Origin: Thioalkalivibrio sp.
Lineage (GTDB): Bacteria > Pseudomonadota > Gammaproteobacteria > Ectothiorhodospirales > Ectothiorhodospiraceae
DNA length: 12,122 nucleotides
NCBI GenBank assembly: GCA_007120575.1
Contig: SKNJ01000179.1
Location: 1 to 12,122 of the forward strand
Direction: 5' to 3'
Positions 1 through 7,466 of this stretch are shown here, piece by piece. A program made the translations under genes and the position numbers. Within the stretch, counting starts at the first letter, position 1, and every line of letters starts with the position of its first letter. A model generated the notes under the pieces. It made no database searches. It worked only from the letters and a program-made list of their open reading frames with translations, and was not told the origin of the DNA.

Positions 1-241
1 CGCCGATGCCGGTCGCCGCATCCATCTCCGCGAGCATGCCGGCGGTCAGGCGCTCGTCGAACAGGGTATCGACCAGGAGCGACTCCTCGCCGTCCACGAT
101 CAGCCCGGCGTTACTCCAGCCCCAGCCACCGTCCGGTTGCAGATAGGCCCAAGCGCCGTCGCCCAGCGCATGCAGGCCCCGGGTAAATGCATGCCGGCGG
201 GCCCCGGACGCCCCCGCCCCATGGTCATGGCCACACGCCAT
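1..241 (-). CDS. MBL-fold metallo-hydrolase, N-terminal part (3' end outside window)
   Basis: The minus strand reads open from an ATG at 241 to the window edge, giving about 80 residues. A ribosome site (GGGAG, 7 nt before the ATG) supports this start. The peptide contains GAWAYLQPDGGWGWSNAGLIV followed by a DGEESLLVDTLFDERL stretch. This is the opening beta-sandwich of metallo-beta-lactamase-fold hydrolases, where the first strands and the conserved Asp before the active site appear. The metal-binding HxHxDH motif would lie beyond the window, so catalytic competence cannot be judged. Substrate is unknown; this family includes lactamase-like, glyoxalase II-like and other hydrolases. It has the same orientation as the arx genes but is separated from arxR by 367 noncoding bases, so it is probably not part of that operon. 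The His- and Gly-rich first 18 residues may be a poorly conserved extension; a later start cannot be excluded. Confidence 0.75.
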   Translation of the reverse strand, partial: MACGHDHGAGASGARRHAFTRGLHALGDGAWAYLQPDGGWGWSNAGLIVDGEESLLVDTLFDERLTAGMLAEMDAATGIG

Positions 242-371
242 CGTCGTCTCCCGTTGCGAAACGCGAAAGCCTGCCGCAAATCACCGCGCACGGCAAAGCG
301 CGCTGCAGGCCCGCAGAAGTGATGTCCCCGTTGGATGGCCGAGGGGGCGAGCGCGAACCAGGGGAAGTAGA

Positions 372-550
372 CGATGACGTGCGTCCTGCCCCCGTCATTG
401 CGAGGCCCCGCAGGGGCCGCGGCAACCTCGTGACGGAACCCCCGACGTTCGCCCGGGCCAGCGCTGGGACCGCCAAGGAGATCGCCACGTCGCTTCGCTC
501 CTCGCGATGACGTGGGAGGTGTGCTCCTGGCGATAACGTGGGGGGCACGG
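372..550. repeat. REP-like palindromic repeat cluster in the arxR-MBL gap
   Basis: This gap has no convincing gene. It holds CGTCATTGCGAGG at 393-405 and its near-perfect inverse CCTCGCGATGACG at 500-512, with one mismatch. A short copy, CGATGACG, sits at 372-379. Inside the left arm is a perfect hairpin, GGCCCC-GCA-GGGGCC (404-418). The right arm, beginning GCTCCTCGCGATGACGTGGG (497-516), is followed by a decayed direct copy GCTCCTGGCGATAACGTGGG (523-542), and then by a further fragment near GGCTCGCGATGGCAGTGAC. The CGTCATTGCGAG unit resembles the dispersed palindromic repeats of many proteobacterial genomes. These usually lie between genes and are moved by REP-associated transposases or act in mRNA 3' ends. 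Here it may lie in the 3' untranslated end of the arx message. Confidence 0.65.
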
Positions 551-608
551 CTCGCGATGGCAGTGACCTCGAAGGGGACCTCTCTACTTCGGTTTTGCTA
601 TCGCGCAT

Positions 609-1958
609 TCAGTCCGCGTGCCCCGCCCCGCTCGGGATGCCCAGGCGCTTCATGCGCTCCCAGAGGTTCTTGCGGCTGATCCCCAGATTGGCGGCGGTGT
701 GGCCGATATGACCGTCGTGGAGATCGAGGGCCCGGCGAATGTAGCTCTCCTCGCAGGCCTGGAGGTAATGACTGAGGCGTGGCTGCTCGCCTTCGGCCTG
801 GGGCGGCGGTTCGACAACGGGTTCGTCGAACAGCGCATCGGCAGCCAGATCGGTCCCCGGACTCATGATGCAGGCGCGTTCGATGGCGTGCTTGAGTTCG
901 CGGATATTGCCCGGCCAGGGGTGGCGTAACAGGGTGGTCTCCGCAGCGGGCGTCAGGTGCTTGCGGGGCTCGCCGTGCTCGCGCGCAAAATCGTCGAGGA
1001 ACCGCTGCACCAGCCAGGGGATATCTTCGGGCCGTTCGCGCAATGGCGGGATGCGCAGATGGATCACATGGATGCGGTAATAGAGATCCTCGCGGAAGCG
1101 GCCTTCCCGCACCATCTGCAACAGGTCGCGATGGGTGGCACAGATCAGGCGCAGCTCGACCGGGATCGGCGTCTCGCCGCCGACCCGCACTACCTGGCGC
1201 TCCTGGATCGCACGCAGAAGCTTGACCTGCATCACCGGCGGCATGTCGCCGACCTCGTCCAGAAACAGGGTTCCACCATGGGCCTGTTCGAACACCCCGG
1301 GGCGCGCGCGCACCGCCCCGGTAAATGCCCCCTTCTCGTGGCCGAACAGTTCCGCCTCGAGCAGCGTTTCGGTCAGCCCGCCGCAGTTGACGGGCACGAA
1401 CGGCTTGTCGGAGCGGGCGGGGTCCAGCCGGTGCAGCTCGCGCGCCACCGCTTCCTTGCCGGTGCCCGACTCGCCGGTCACCAGCACGGTGCTCGACTGT
1501 TCCGCCAGGCGCCCCAGCAAGGCCGAGATCCGACGCATCGGGGGCGAGGTGCCCAGGCGCTCGCTGTCGCTGACGCCGGCCAGATCGGCATCCGCGACCA
1601 GATCGCCGAGCTTGTCCACCAGGGCATCGAGATCGAAGGGCTTGGTGATGTAATCGGCCGCCCCGCGCTTCAGCAGTTCGACGGCACGATCGACCGTCCC
1701 GTAGCCGGTGATAAAGACCCACGGCACCTGAATGCCCCCGGCCTCCTGGCGTTCCAGGAACAGCTCGTCGCCCTGCCCGTCGCCGAGCCGGATGTCGCTG
1801 AGCACCAGCGAATAATCCTGCGTGTCCAGGTGCGCCCGGGCCTCGGCAATGCCCTGGTACCAGTCCACCGCATAGCCTTCGAGGGCGAAGCGATCACACA
1901 GCGACTCGCCCATGATCAGGTCGTCCTCGATCAGACACAGGCGCGTTCGTTCGCTCAT
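609..1958 (-). CDS. arxR: ArxR, σ54-dependent response regulator
   Basis: This is a 449-residue NtrC-family activator with all three expected modules. The receiver domain (about 1-120) has the acidic pocket E11-D12-D13, phospho-acceptor D55, T84 and K106. The AAA+ domain (about 133-370) has Walker A GESGTGKE at 162-169, the σ54-contacting loop GAFTGA at 210-215 and Walker B LFLDEVGD at 231-238. A Fis-type helix-turn-helix occupies about 410-445. The intact GAFTGA loop means it should activate σ54 RNA polymerase. The start at 1958 is chosen because it overlaps the arxS stop in an ATGA and has AGGGGA upstream; a longer in-frame extension inside arxS lacks the receiver's natural beginning. Its likely targets are the paired palindromes and the -24/-12 element upstream of arxB2. 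Its place beside a PhnD-like protein, a kinase and an arxA operon identifies it as ArxR rather than a generic NtrC homologue. Confidence 0.88.
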   Translation of the reverse strand: MSERTRLCLIEDDLIMGESLCDRFALEGYAVDWYQGIAEARAHLDTQDYSLVLSDIRLGDGQGDELFLERQEAGGIQVPWVFITGYGTVDRAVELLKRGAADYITKPFDLDALVDKLGDLVADADLAGVSDSERLGTSPPMRRISALLGRLAEQSSTVLVTGESGTGKEAVARELHRLDPARSDKPFVPVNCGGLTETLLEAELFGHEKGAFTGAVRARPGVFEQAHGGTLFLDEVGDMPPVMQVKLLRAIQERQVVRVGGETPIPVELRLICATHRDLLQMVREGRFREDLYYRIHVIHLRIPPLRERPEDIPWLVQRFLDDFAREHGEPRKHLTPAAETTLLRHPWPGNIRELKHAIERACIMSPGTDLAADALFDEPVVEPPPQAEGEQPRLSHYLQACEESYIRRALDLHDGHIGHTAANLGISRKNLWERMKRLGIPSGAGHAD

Positions 1959-3457
1959 GATTGTTCCCCTTGATGCAGCGGCAGGGTGACCTCGAAGACG
2001 GTCGCGACGGTGTTGCTCTTGACCTCGATGCGCCCGTCGAGCTGCTGGATCAGCTGGTAGGTCACCCACAGGCCCAGGCCATGTCCATCATGCCGGCTGG
2101 GGGCGAATGGTTCGAACAGGTGTGCCATCTGTTCCCGGTCGATAAACGAACCGGAGTTGCTGACCGCGGCCCGGAAAAACGCTTCGTCACAACGCAGCCA
2201 GCACACGACCCGTCCGCCCTCTTCACTGGCCTGGATGGCGTTCAGCAGCAGGTTCAGCAACACCTGACGCACCTGGGAGGATGGCAACGGGACCGCCGCA
2301 TCCAGGGTACTGTCCCAGACCAGCTCCAGGCCCTTGCGCTGGATGTCCGGCTGGATCAGCGTGCGGATGTCACGCAAGTCGTCCGGGGTCAGCGCGTGGC
2401 TCTCCAGTCGTGCCTCCACCAGCAGCGCACCCACCGTCCCCTTGATCTGCACCAGGCCGCGCTCAAGCAGCGACACCGTGCGGTCGGCGACCGGGTCACG
2501 CTCACCACCATGACGCCGGTAGGTGCTGATCGCGTTCAGCATGCCTCCCAATGGATTGTTGATCTCGTGCGCAATCCCGGCGGTCAGGCGCCCCACCGCC
2601 GCAAGCCGTTCGGAGGCAATCATGCTGCGTTCGAGATCCTGCTTTTCGCGCAGCTCCTCCAGCATCCTCCGGAATCGCATGGAGACCTGACCAATCTCGT
2701 CGCGCCCTTCGTACAGGTCGCACTGGAGATCACTGGGCACTTCGCTGCCCACCTTGCGCATGCAGTCCGAGAGATGCGCCAGCGGTTCCGTCAGGCGCTT
2801 CCCCCAGTACCAGCCAAGCGGCAACAGCACGATCAACACCAGCAGGGTCGCCAGGATCACCTGTTCCACCGCATTGAGGAACCGTGGCACAAGCAGAGAA
2901 CTGGAATAACTCAACACCAGGGTCCCCAGGGGCGCCGAGTCCTCCGCAAGGATCGGGACTACCATCACGTAACGCCCGGACCAGACATCGTCAACAACCA
3001 ACGGGCGTCGGTCCTCGAGCGTCTCGATCCGGCGTACCAGTTCCGCGTGTTCGGGACCGCGTCGGGCCAGTGGTTGCAGCATCGGGTATTCCCGTGGACG
3101 CGACGCCACATACACTCGATTCCGCGTATCCAGGACATAGATCTCGCGTTCCGGCTTGCCCTCGACCGGGATCGCTGGCTCCCCGCCCTGCTCCACCGCG
3201 TACTGCCAGCCAGCGTCCCTTTCCAGGGGTGACATGATCGTCTCGTACGCCTGCCACACTTCGTCCCGCGTCATGGCCGGACGCAGGGTGCGGCTCAGTA
3301 CCGTCCCCAGATCAAGCGCATTCGAAATCAGATCCGCGCGACTGTCCTGATAGGCACGGACGAGCAGCACACTGGACAGGATAAGTGCCGTCAGCAGGAT
3401 CACCAGCACCACGCTCAATGGCGTCTTGACCCGGTAGCTGAGGTCCCGAAGATGCAT
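1955..3457 (-). CDS. arxS: ArxS, membrane sensor histidine kinase
   Basis: This 500-residue kinase has a first membrane helix at about 13-34, a periplasmic sensor region at about 35-197, a second helix at about 198-217, then HAMP, HisKA and ATPase domains. The phosphorylated histidine is H297 in AGIAHEINNPLGG. The N box is NLLLNAIQA (about 402-410) and a G2-like box is HGLGLW (459-464). The G1 box is unusual: it reads SNSGSFI, so the usual adenine-contacting Asp is Asn and the second Gly is Phe. The gene starts one base after the arxX stop and overlaps arxR by 4 nt, so the three are translationally linked. The periplasmic domain carries no cysteine, consistent with a separate binding protein (ArxX) detecting the signal and docking onto it. 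By analogy with AioXSR, the signal is probably arsenite; that is inference. Confidence 0.87.
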   Translation of the reverse strand: MHLRDLSYRVKTPLSVVLVILLTALILSSVLLVRAYQDSRADLISNALDLGTVLSRTLRPAMTRDEVWQAYETIMSPLERDAGWQYAVEQGGEPAIPVEGKPEREIYVLDTRNRVYVASRPREYPMLQPLARRGPEHAELVRRIETLEDRRPLVVDDVWSGRYVMVVPILAEDSAPLGTLVLSYSSSLLVPRFLNAVEQVILATLLVLIVLLPLGWYWGKRLTEPLAHLSDCMRKVGSEVPSDLQCDLYEGRDEIGQVSMRFRRMLEELREKQDLERSMIASERLAAVGRLTAGIAHEINNPLGGMLNAISTYRRHGGERDPVADRTVSLLERGLVQIKGTVGALLVEARLESHALTPDDLRDIRTLIQPDIQRKGLELVWDSTLDAAVPLPSSQVRQVLLNLLLNAIQASEEGGRVVCWLRCDEAFFRAAVSNSGSFIDREQMAHLFEPFAPSRHDGHGLGLWVTYQLIQQLDGRIEVKSNTVATVFEVTLPLHQGEQS

Positions 3458-3458
3458 C

Positions 3459-4298
3459 TCAGGCGCGTTCGACGCGCCGCATCAGACGCTCGATACCGGT
3501 GTACAACTCGGCTTCCGGGGCTTCGAAACCATCCAGATAGAATTGCTCCAGCAGGGCTCGTCCCTGCTCCGAATCCTGCATGCCTTGCAGGGCATCCCGG
3601 AATCGCTCCCGCAACTCCGGATCGGCACCGCGTCGCGCAACGACCGGGGGAAACCCATAGGTTTCCGAGCGCCAGATGATCCGCGTGCGCCGGGTCAATT
3701 CAGGATGCAGACGGGCCAGCGCCTCATAGACATACCCGTCGACCGAACCCCCATCCGCCAGGCCCACCGCGACCGCTTCGACCACGTTCCGGTGCGCACC
3801 GGCAAAGAAGGTCCGTGCAAAAAAATGTTCCGGATCATGTCCACCCGAAAGCAGTTGTGCCTGCGGCACCAGCCAGCCGGAATTCGACAATGGATCGGAG
3901 AATGCAAAAAGACGGCCTTCCAGATCAGCGAAGGTCCGGGTCCGGGCATCTTCCGCTGCGACGATGAGGTACGAACGGTACAGGGGTTCGCCCTGATAAA
4001 TGGGCACCAGCAGCAGGTCCATGTAATCCTGATAGCGCACGTATGGATAGCCGCACAGCCATGCAAAGTCCAGACGTCCGTTCAGAACCAGCTCGGTAAT
4101 CTCGCGATAACTGCTGCGCTGAATGAACTCCACCCGCCCGCCAAGCCGCTCTTCCAGGTAGGCCTGCCAGCGATTCAGAAAGGTCTGGTCATCCAGAAAC
4201 ACCGGCGTCAGACCAATCCGCACGACCGGCCGCGCGAGAGCCGCCCCCGGAATCGCCGATGCGAGTGCGATCAGCCCCAGAAAGTTGCGGCGCTTCAT
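3459..4298 (-). CDS. arxX: ArxX, PhnD-like periplasmic binding protein (probable arsenite sensor)
   Basis: This is a 279-residue substrate-binding protein of the phosphonate/phosphite PhnD type. An N-terminal signal peptide (KRRNFLGLIALASAIPGAALA) ends near residue 22. Its twin arginines and FL make export by Tat possible, although Sec is not excluded. The family motif SDPLSNSGWLVP is present in the middle of the protein. The only cysteine, C82, sits in DFAWLCGYPYV, where related phosphonate binders usually have a glycine (DVAWLGP-type). AioX, the arsenite-binding partner of AioSR in aerobic arsenite oxidisers, belongs to the same fold and depends on a cysteine, so C82 is the natural candidate ligand here. 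The protein has no transporter genes around it; it lies directly upstream of the kinase, supporting a sensing role rather than uptake. A ribosome site is weak: AGGG about 9 nt before the ATG, or GGAGG further away. Confidence 0.85.
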   Translation of the reverse strand: MKRRNFLGLIALASAIPGAALARPVVRIGLTPVFLDDQTFLNRWQAYLEERLGGRVEFIQRSSYREITELVLNGRLDFAWLCGYPYVRYQDYMDLLLVPIYQGEPLYRSYLIVAAEDARTRTFADLEGRLFAFSDPLSNSGWLVPQAQLLSGGHDPEHFFARTFFAGAHRNVVEAVAVGLADGGSVDGYVYEALARLHPELTRRTRIIWRSETYGFPPVVARRGADPELRERFRDALQGMQDSEQGRALLEQFYLDGFEAPEAELYTGIERLMRRVERA

Positions 4299-4330
4299 AC
4301 GGCGTACCCTGCCTCCGATGTGGCCGTGGT

Positions 4331-4347
4331 CAATGGCAGTATATCAA
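4331..4347 (-). promoter_or_regulatory. Candidate extended -10 promoter for arxXSR
   Basis: In the 84-base gap between arxD and arxX the minus strand reads TTGATATACTGCC. TG-A-TATACT (4346-4338) fits an extended -10 σ70 element (TGnTATAAT with one change). No good -35 hexamer lies 17 bp upstream (GGGGCG), which extended -10 promoters can tolerate. Predicted start is near 4331, leaving a leader of about 30 nt before arxX. It could give basal expression of the sensor genes independently of the σ54 promoter. The evidence is one short motif only. Confidence 0.35.
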
Positions 4348-4382
4348 CCGGCTCATCCCGCGCCCCAGGCACCAGCCGCCTT

Positions 4383-5321
4383 TTACATCAACTTGCGAGC
4401 ATTGTCCGGGAGCTTGACCTTCATCCGGCTCAGGCCCATCTCCCCGTCCCGGCAATCGGGACAGACATACATGTGCTCGGTCGCCAGCCCCCGCTCCTCC
4501 AACTGGTGCACCATGAAGGCCAGATCACCGCCGGGAACGAACGCTGTGCCGCACACGCGACAGGCGGCCGGTGCATTTTCGGGCTCCGCGGCAGACTCCG
4601 GCATCCGTGCCCGAATCGCCCCATCCACCGAAGACGGAAGCCTCTCCGAATCCCCTTGCTGTGCGACTACGGGCGCCATTCCATCCAGACACTCGATCAC
4701 CCGCGCCACTACCCCTCGCAACACGATGGCGAGTGTTCGATACACCTCGGCGGCAGGGGCATACCCGACCGCCTCTTCGAGCTGGCGCACGAAATTCGGC
4801 AACCACGGGCGCAGAAAACGGCGGACAAAATCGCCGGCGTCCGCCGCGATCCGTTCGCGCTCCTGCGGATCCGCGGCCTCCGCCACCAGCCCCAACAGGT
4901 AGCCCACAAACTGCAATTGCAGAGCCAGATGGTCCGGCAGATCGCGAAAATCCGGATCACGTGTCAGTCCGTAGCGCTGATAGAAGGCTTCCATCTCCAC
5001 CGTGGACGAACCCATCAGGCTGCCATCGAGCTGGATCCCGGCATTCAGGGGAGCCGGAAATGGCGGCGAAAGAAACAGGCGACTGTAGATTCGCAACAGG
5101 CCTCCTTCCGCGTCACCCGTTCCACGCAGGGCGTCCTGCAACGCGCTCAGATCACCCTCCCCGGCGAAATTCAGATCGCTGTTCAGTGCCTGCAAGTCCT
5201 CGATCAGGGGACCCTGCATCGCGTCGACCCGGGTGCGATCGCGCGGTGGCAAGAAGGCCTGCCCCAGACAAAGCATGGCCTCGCCCAGCGGAAGCAGGGA
5301 TTGATTCTCGGTCTCGTTCAT
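4383..5321 (-). CDS. arxD: ArxD, TorD-family molybdoenzyme chaperone with C-terminal zinc-ribbon-like tail
   Basis: This 312-residue protein is likely the cytoplasmic chaperone that holds ArxA during cofactor insertion and Tat proofreading. The TorD-type helical domain spans about 10-215 and contains the family signature DFRDLPDHLALQLQFVGYLL (124-143). An acidic, low-complexity linker follows (about 222-252). The last 60 residues carry C254-x2-C257 and C287-x2-C290, a pattern expected of a zinc ribbon or other small metal knuckle; typical TorD/DmsD proteins of about 200 residues lack it. The ATG at 5321 is chosen over an upstream in-frame ATG because AAGGAG lies 6 nt before it. It follows arxC after 137 bases that include a strong hairpin, and precedes arxX by 84 bases. 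The metal-knuckle role is inferred only from cysteine spacing. Confidence 0.85.
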   Translation of the reverse strand: MNETENQSLLPLGEAMLCLGQAFLPPRDRTRVDAMQGPLIEDLQALNSDLNFAGEGDLSALQDALRGTGDAEGGLLRIYSRLFLSPPFPAPLNAGIQLDGSLMGSSTVEMEAFYQRYGLTRDPDFRDLPDHLALQLQFVGYLLGLVAEAADPQERERIAADAGDFVRRFLRPWLPNFVRQLEEAVGYAPAAEVYRTLAIVLRGVVARVIECLDGMAPVVAQQGDSERLPSSVDGAIRARMPESAAEPENAPAACRVCGTAFVPGGDLAFMVHQLEERGLATEHMYVCPDCRDGEMGLSRMKVKLPDNARKLM

Positions 5322-5399
5322 GTCGACTCCTTGGTCGCCGGTGCGGTTTGCCGGGAGGCGTAAACCACCATCGGGCATTCATACCCCCGGGCCCAACGC

Positions 5400-5435
5400 A
5401 AAACGCCGGAGGTCCGGGATGTCCCCGGCCTCCGG
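5400..5435 (-). terminator. Strong hairpin between arxC and arxD, terminator- or attenuator-like
   Basis: Beginning 24 bases after the arxC stop, the minus strand can form CCGGAGG-CCGGG, loop GACAT, CCCGG-A-CCTCCGG. This is a 12-bp stem with one bulged base. It is followed by CGTTTTGCG, a short T run. The stem is strong but the U-tract is only four bases, so partial termination or protection of the upstream arxB2ABC message from 3' decay are both plausible. Confidence 0.5.
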
Positions 5436-5458
5436 GTTTCCGGCAAGCCGCATTCGCC

Positions 5459-6667
5459 TCAGGAACTGGTGGCCGCTTCCTGGCCACCCGCGGCCTCCTC
5501 GCCCGCAGCCGCCATCGGGCTATCGGAGAGGTTGAACAGGCGCTCGCCCAGGCCATACAGCGCGAAGACCAGTGCGATACCCATCACGGTCAGCACCCAT
5601 TCCGTGGACGACGGGGCATATTCCACCAGACCCCGCTCCCAGGTTCCCTTGAACAGCGGGACCACCTGGCCACCGACCACGAAGTAGAGCCGCTCGATGA
5701 ACATACCGATCAGCACCAGGATCGCCGCCAGCATCTGCACGCCCGGCGCGTTGCGCATACCGCGCCCCAGCAGCAGCACGAACGGCAGCAGAATCCCGCC
5801 CCACACGGCAAAGTGGAACCAGCCGGAAGCCAGCAGATAGTCACTCCACACCACGTTGACCTCAGGCGCATTCGCGTACAACCCGGTCGTCATCCGCGAC
5901 AGGAACAACACCAGCGTAATCCCCGCCAGGGCCAGGAACAGCTTCGGCAGCGGGCCCTCCAGATCCATGCGCAGACCTTCGGGCATGCCCGAACGATCCA
6001 TGCCGTAGGAGAGATAGGTAAAGAACACCAGCGCCGCGACACCCGAAAGCGCCGCCGTGGCGTAGAACCAGACCGGCAGGGTCGGATCGAACCAGAACGG
6101 CCGCATGCTCATCATTCCGAAGATCAGGGCGAGCGTCCCGGCCGCCAGAAGCACGGCGATGAACGAGGCAATTCCGACCTGGCGGCTGAGCCGGCTGGTC
6201 CAGTCGCCCCGCTCCATCATCTGGAACTTCCAGGCCATGAAGATCAGGTCCAGAAGGTAGAACACCCCCATCCAGAACATCGCAGACTCGATCTGCAGAT
6301 TCAGCGGAAGCGCCCACAGCATGCGGAACGTATGGCCCAACTCCATCGCGAGCACGGCAAGGCCGGCCACCAGAGTGATGATCGCGAGCCAGATGGCCCG
6401 CTTGATCAGCGGATAGTACTGCTTGAAGCCGAACACCATGGCCAGTGCGGCAATCAGGGTCAGCCCCGAGGACATCAGGGCGAAATACACATAGGTGGCA
6501 ATCGGCAGCCCCCAGGCGACATTCGCGTCCATATTGAAGGCCGCATGGCCCTGACTGATCAGGGCAAATGCGACGATGGCAAACGTCACCACCGCGATGG
6601 CGGCACCGACGACCAGCAGGCCCGTCATCAACCCCGTGTTCCTGCGATCAATGGTATCTGCACTCAT
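5459..6667 (-). CDS. arxC: ArxC, NrfD/PsrC-type integral membrane quinone subunit
   Basis: This 402-residue protein has about ten hydrophobic segments (near 13-38, 52-80, 90-112, 127-147, 165-186, 198-221, 240-258, 278-301, 308-332 and 356-373). It ends in a soluble Ala/Glu-rich tail. The pattern and motifs such as ELGHTFRMLW (about 109-118) and AVWGGILLPF (287-296) place it in the NrfD/PsrC family, which anchors periplasmic molybdenum or Fe-S complexes and exchanges electrons with quinones without haem. In an arsenite-oxidising complex it should take electrons from ArxB and reduce the quinone pool. The gene starts 12 bases after arxB, with GGGAGA 7 nt before the ATG, so the two are tightly coupled. 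No other anchor or c-type cytochrome subunit is present, leaving ArxC as the only membrane link. Confidence 0.9.
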   Translation of the reverse strand: MSADTIDRRNTGLMTGLLVVGAAIAVVTFAIVAFALISQGHAAFNMDANVAWGLPIATYVYFALMSSGLTLIAALAMVFGFKQYYPLIKRAIWLAIITLVAGLAVLAMELGHTFRMLWALPLNLQIESAMFWMGVFYLLDLIFMAWKFQMMERGDWTSRLSRQVGIASFIAVLLAAGTLALIFGMMSMRPFWFDPTLPVWFYATAALSGVAALVFFTYLSYGMDRSGMPEGLRMDLEGPLPKLFLALAGITLVLFLSRMTTGLYANAPEVNVVWSDYLLASGWFHFAVWGGILLPFVLLLGRGMRNAPGVQMLAAILVLIGMFIERLYFVVGGQVVPLFKGTWERGLVEYAPSSTEWVLTVMGIALVFALYGLGERLFNLSDSPMAAAGEEAAGGQEAATSS

Positions 6668-6679
6668 GACATCTCTCCC

Positions 6680-7426
6680 TTAGGATTTCGGCTTGAACGC
6701 GGGGATACCGGCACCGGCACCGAGGTAATAGACCTGCGGACGGTTGCCGGTGTGATCCTTTAACCGAACCCCTTTCTTGTTCGCGATCAGCTTGTTCACG
6801 TTGCTGTCCGCGTTATCCAGATCGCCGAAGTAACGCGCCTTGGGCGGGCAGGTCCGCACGCAGGCCGGCACGTACTCGACCAGGTCCGGATCGTCCTCGT
6901 CGAGGTCCGGAACACCCTCGGGTGCCTGGCTGACGCGGTGATAGCAGAAGGTGCATTTCGACACCACGCCTTTCGGCTGGACGCCGATGCCACGCTTGCG
7001 GTTCTGATCCGGGCTCTGGCCCGGCGGATCCCAGAGCCGGCCGCCACTGCCGGGAAAGATCTCCTTGAGATCCGGCTCCACCAGGGGGGCCTCGTCGGCG
7101 AAGAAACGCACGCCGTAAGGGCAGGCAATCATGCAGTACTTGCAGCCGATGCACTTGTCCCAGTCGATAAACACGATGCCCCCGGCGTCGTGATCCTTGT
7201 AGGTCGCCCGGGTGGGGCAGACGTGCACGCAGGACGGGTCCTCGCATTGCATGCACGGCCGAGGCAGCCACTTCATCCGGCCGCTCGGATACTCCCCCTC
7301 GGTATAAAACAGTACGTCCTGCCAGTTCTCGCCGGGCAGGGTGTCGTTCTCCATGCCACAGGCAGTGGTACAGGCCTGGCAGCCTGTACACTTGTCGAGG
7401 TCAATGACCATTCCCCACTTTGCCAT
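6680..7426 (-). CDS. arxB: ArxB, four-[4Fe-4S] electron-transfer subunit
   Basis: This is a 248-residue ferredoxin-like subunit of the DmsB/TtrB/NrfC family. Four cysteine groups are visible: C13-C16-C19-C23; C58-C61-C66-C70; C92-C95-C98-C102; and C158-C161 paired with C189-C193. Each can complete a [4Fe-4S] cluster, giving a wire from the ArxA [4Fe-4S] centre to the quinone site of ArxC. It has no signal peptide of its own, as is normal for this family: it is expected to cross the membrane with the Tat signal of ArxA. The gene lies 40 bases after arxA, with an AGGAG ribosome site, and 12 bases before arxC. An insertion between clusters III and IV (about 110-157) is Pro/Gly/charged-rich. The family alone would fit polysulfide, tetrathionate or arsenate enzymes; the identity rests on ArxA and the regulators. 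Confidence 0.92.
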   Translation of the reverse strand: MAKWGMVIDLDKCTGCQACTTACGMENDTLPGENWQDVLFYTEGEYPSGRMKWLPRPCMQCEDPSCVHVCPTRATYKDHDAGGIVFIDWDKCIGCKYCMIACPYGVRFFADEAPLVEPDLKEIFPGSGGRLWDPPGQSPDQNRKRGIGVQPKGVVSKCTFCYHRVSQAPEGVPDLDEDDPDLVEYVPACVRTCPPKARYFGDLDNADSNVNKLIANKKGVRLKDHTGNRPQVYYLGAGAGIPAFKPKS

Positions 7427-7466
7427 CTTCTAGTCTCCTGAAATCGTTCGCATCAAGGTGTCGGGC

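Noticed and set aside
609..2069. A longer arxR frame starting at 2069, inside arxS.
   Set aside because: The extension overlaps well-conserved kinase sequence. The ATG at 1958 forms an ATGA overlap with the arxS stop and begins the receiver domain correctly.
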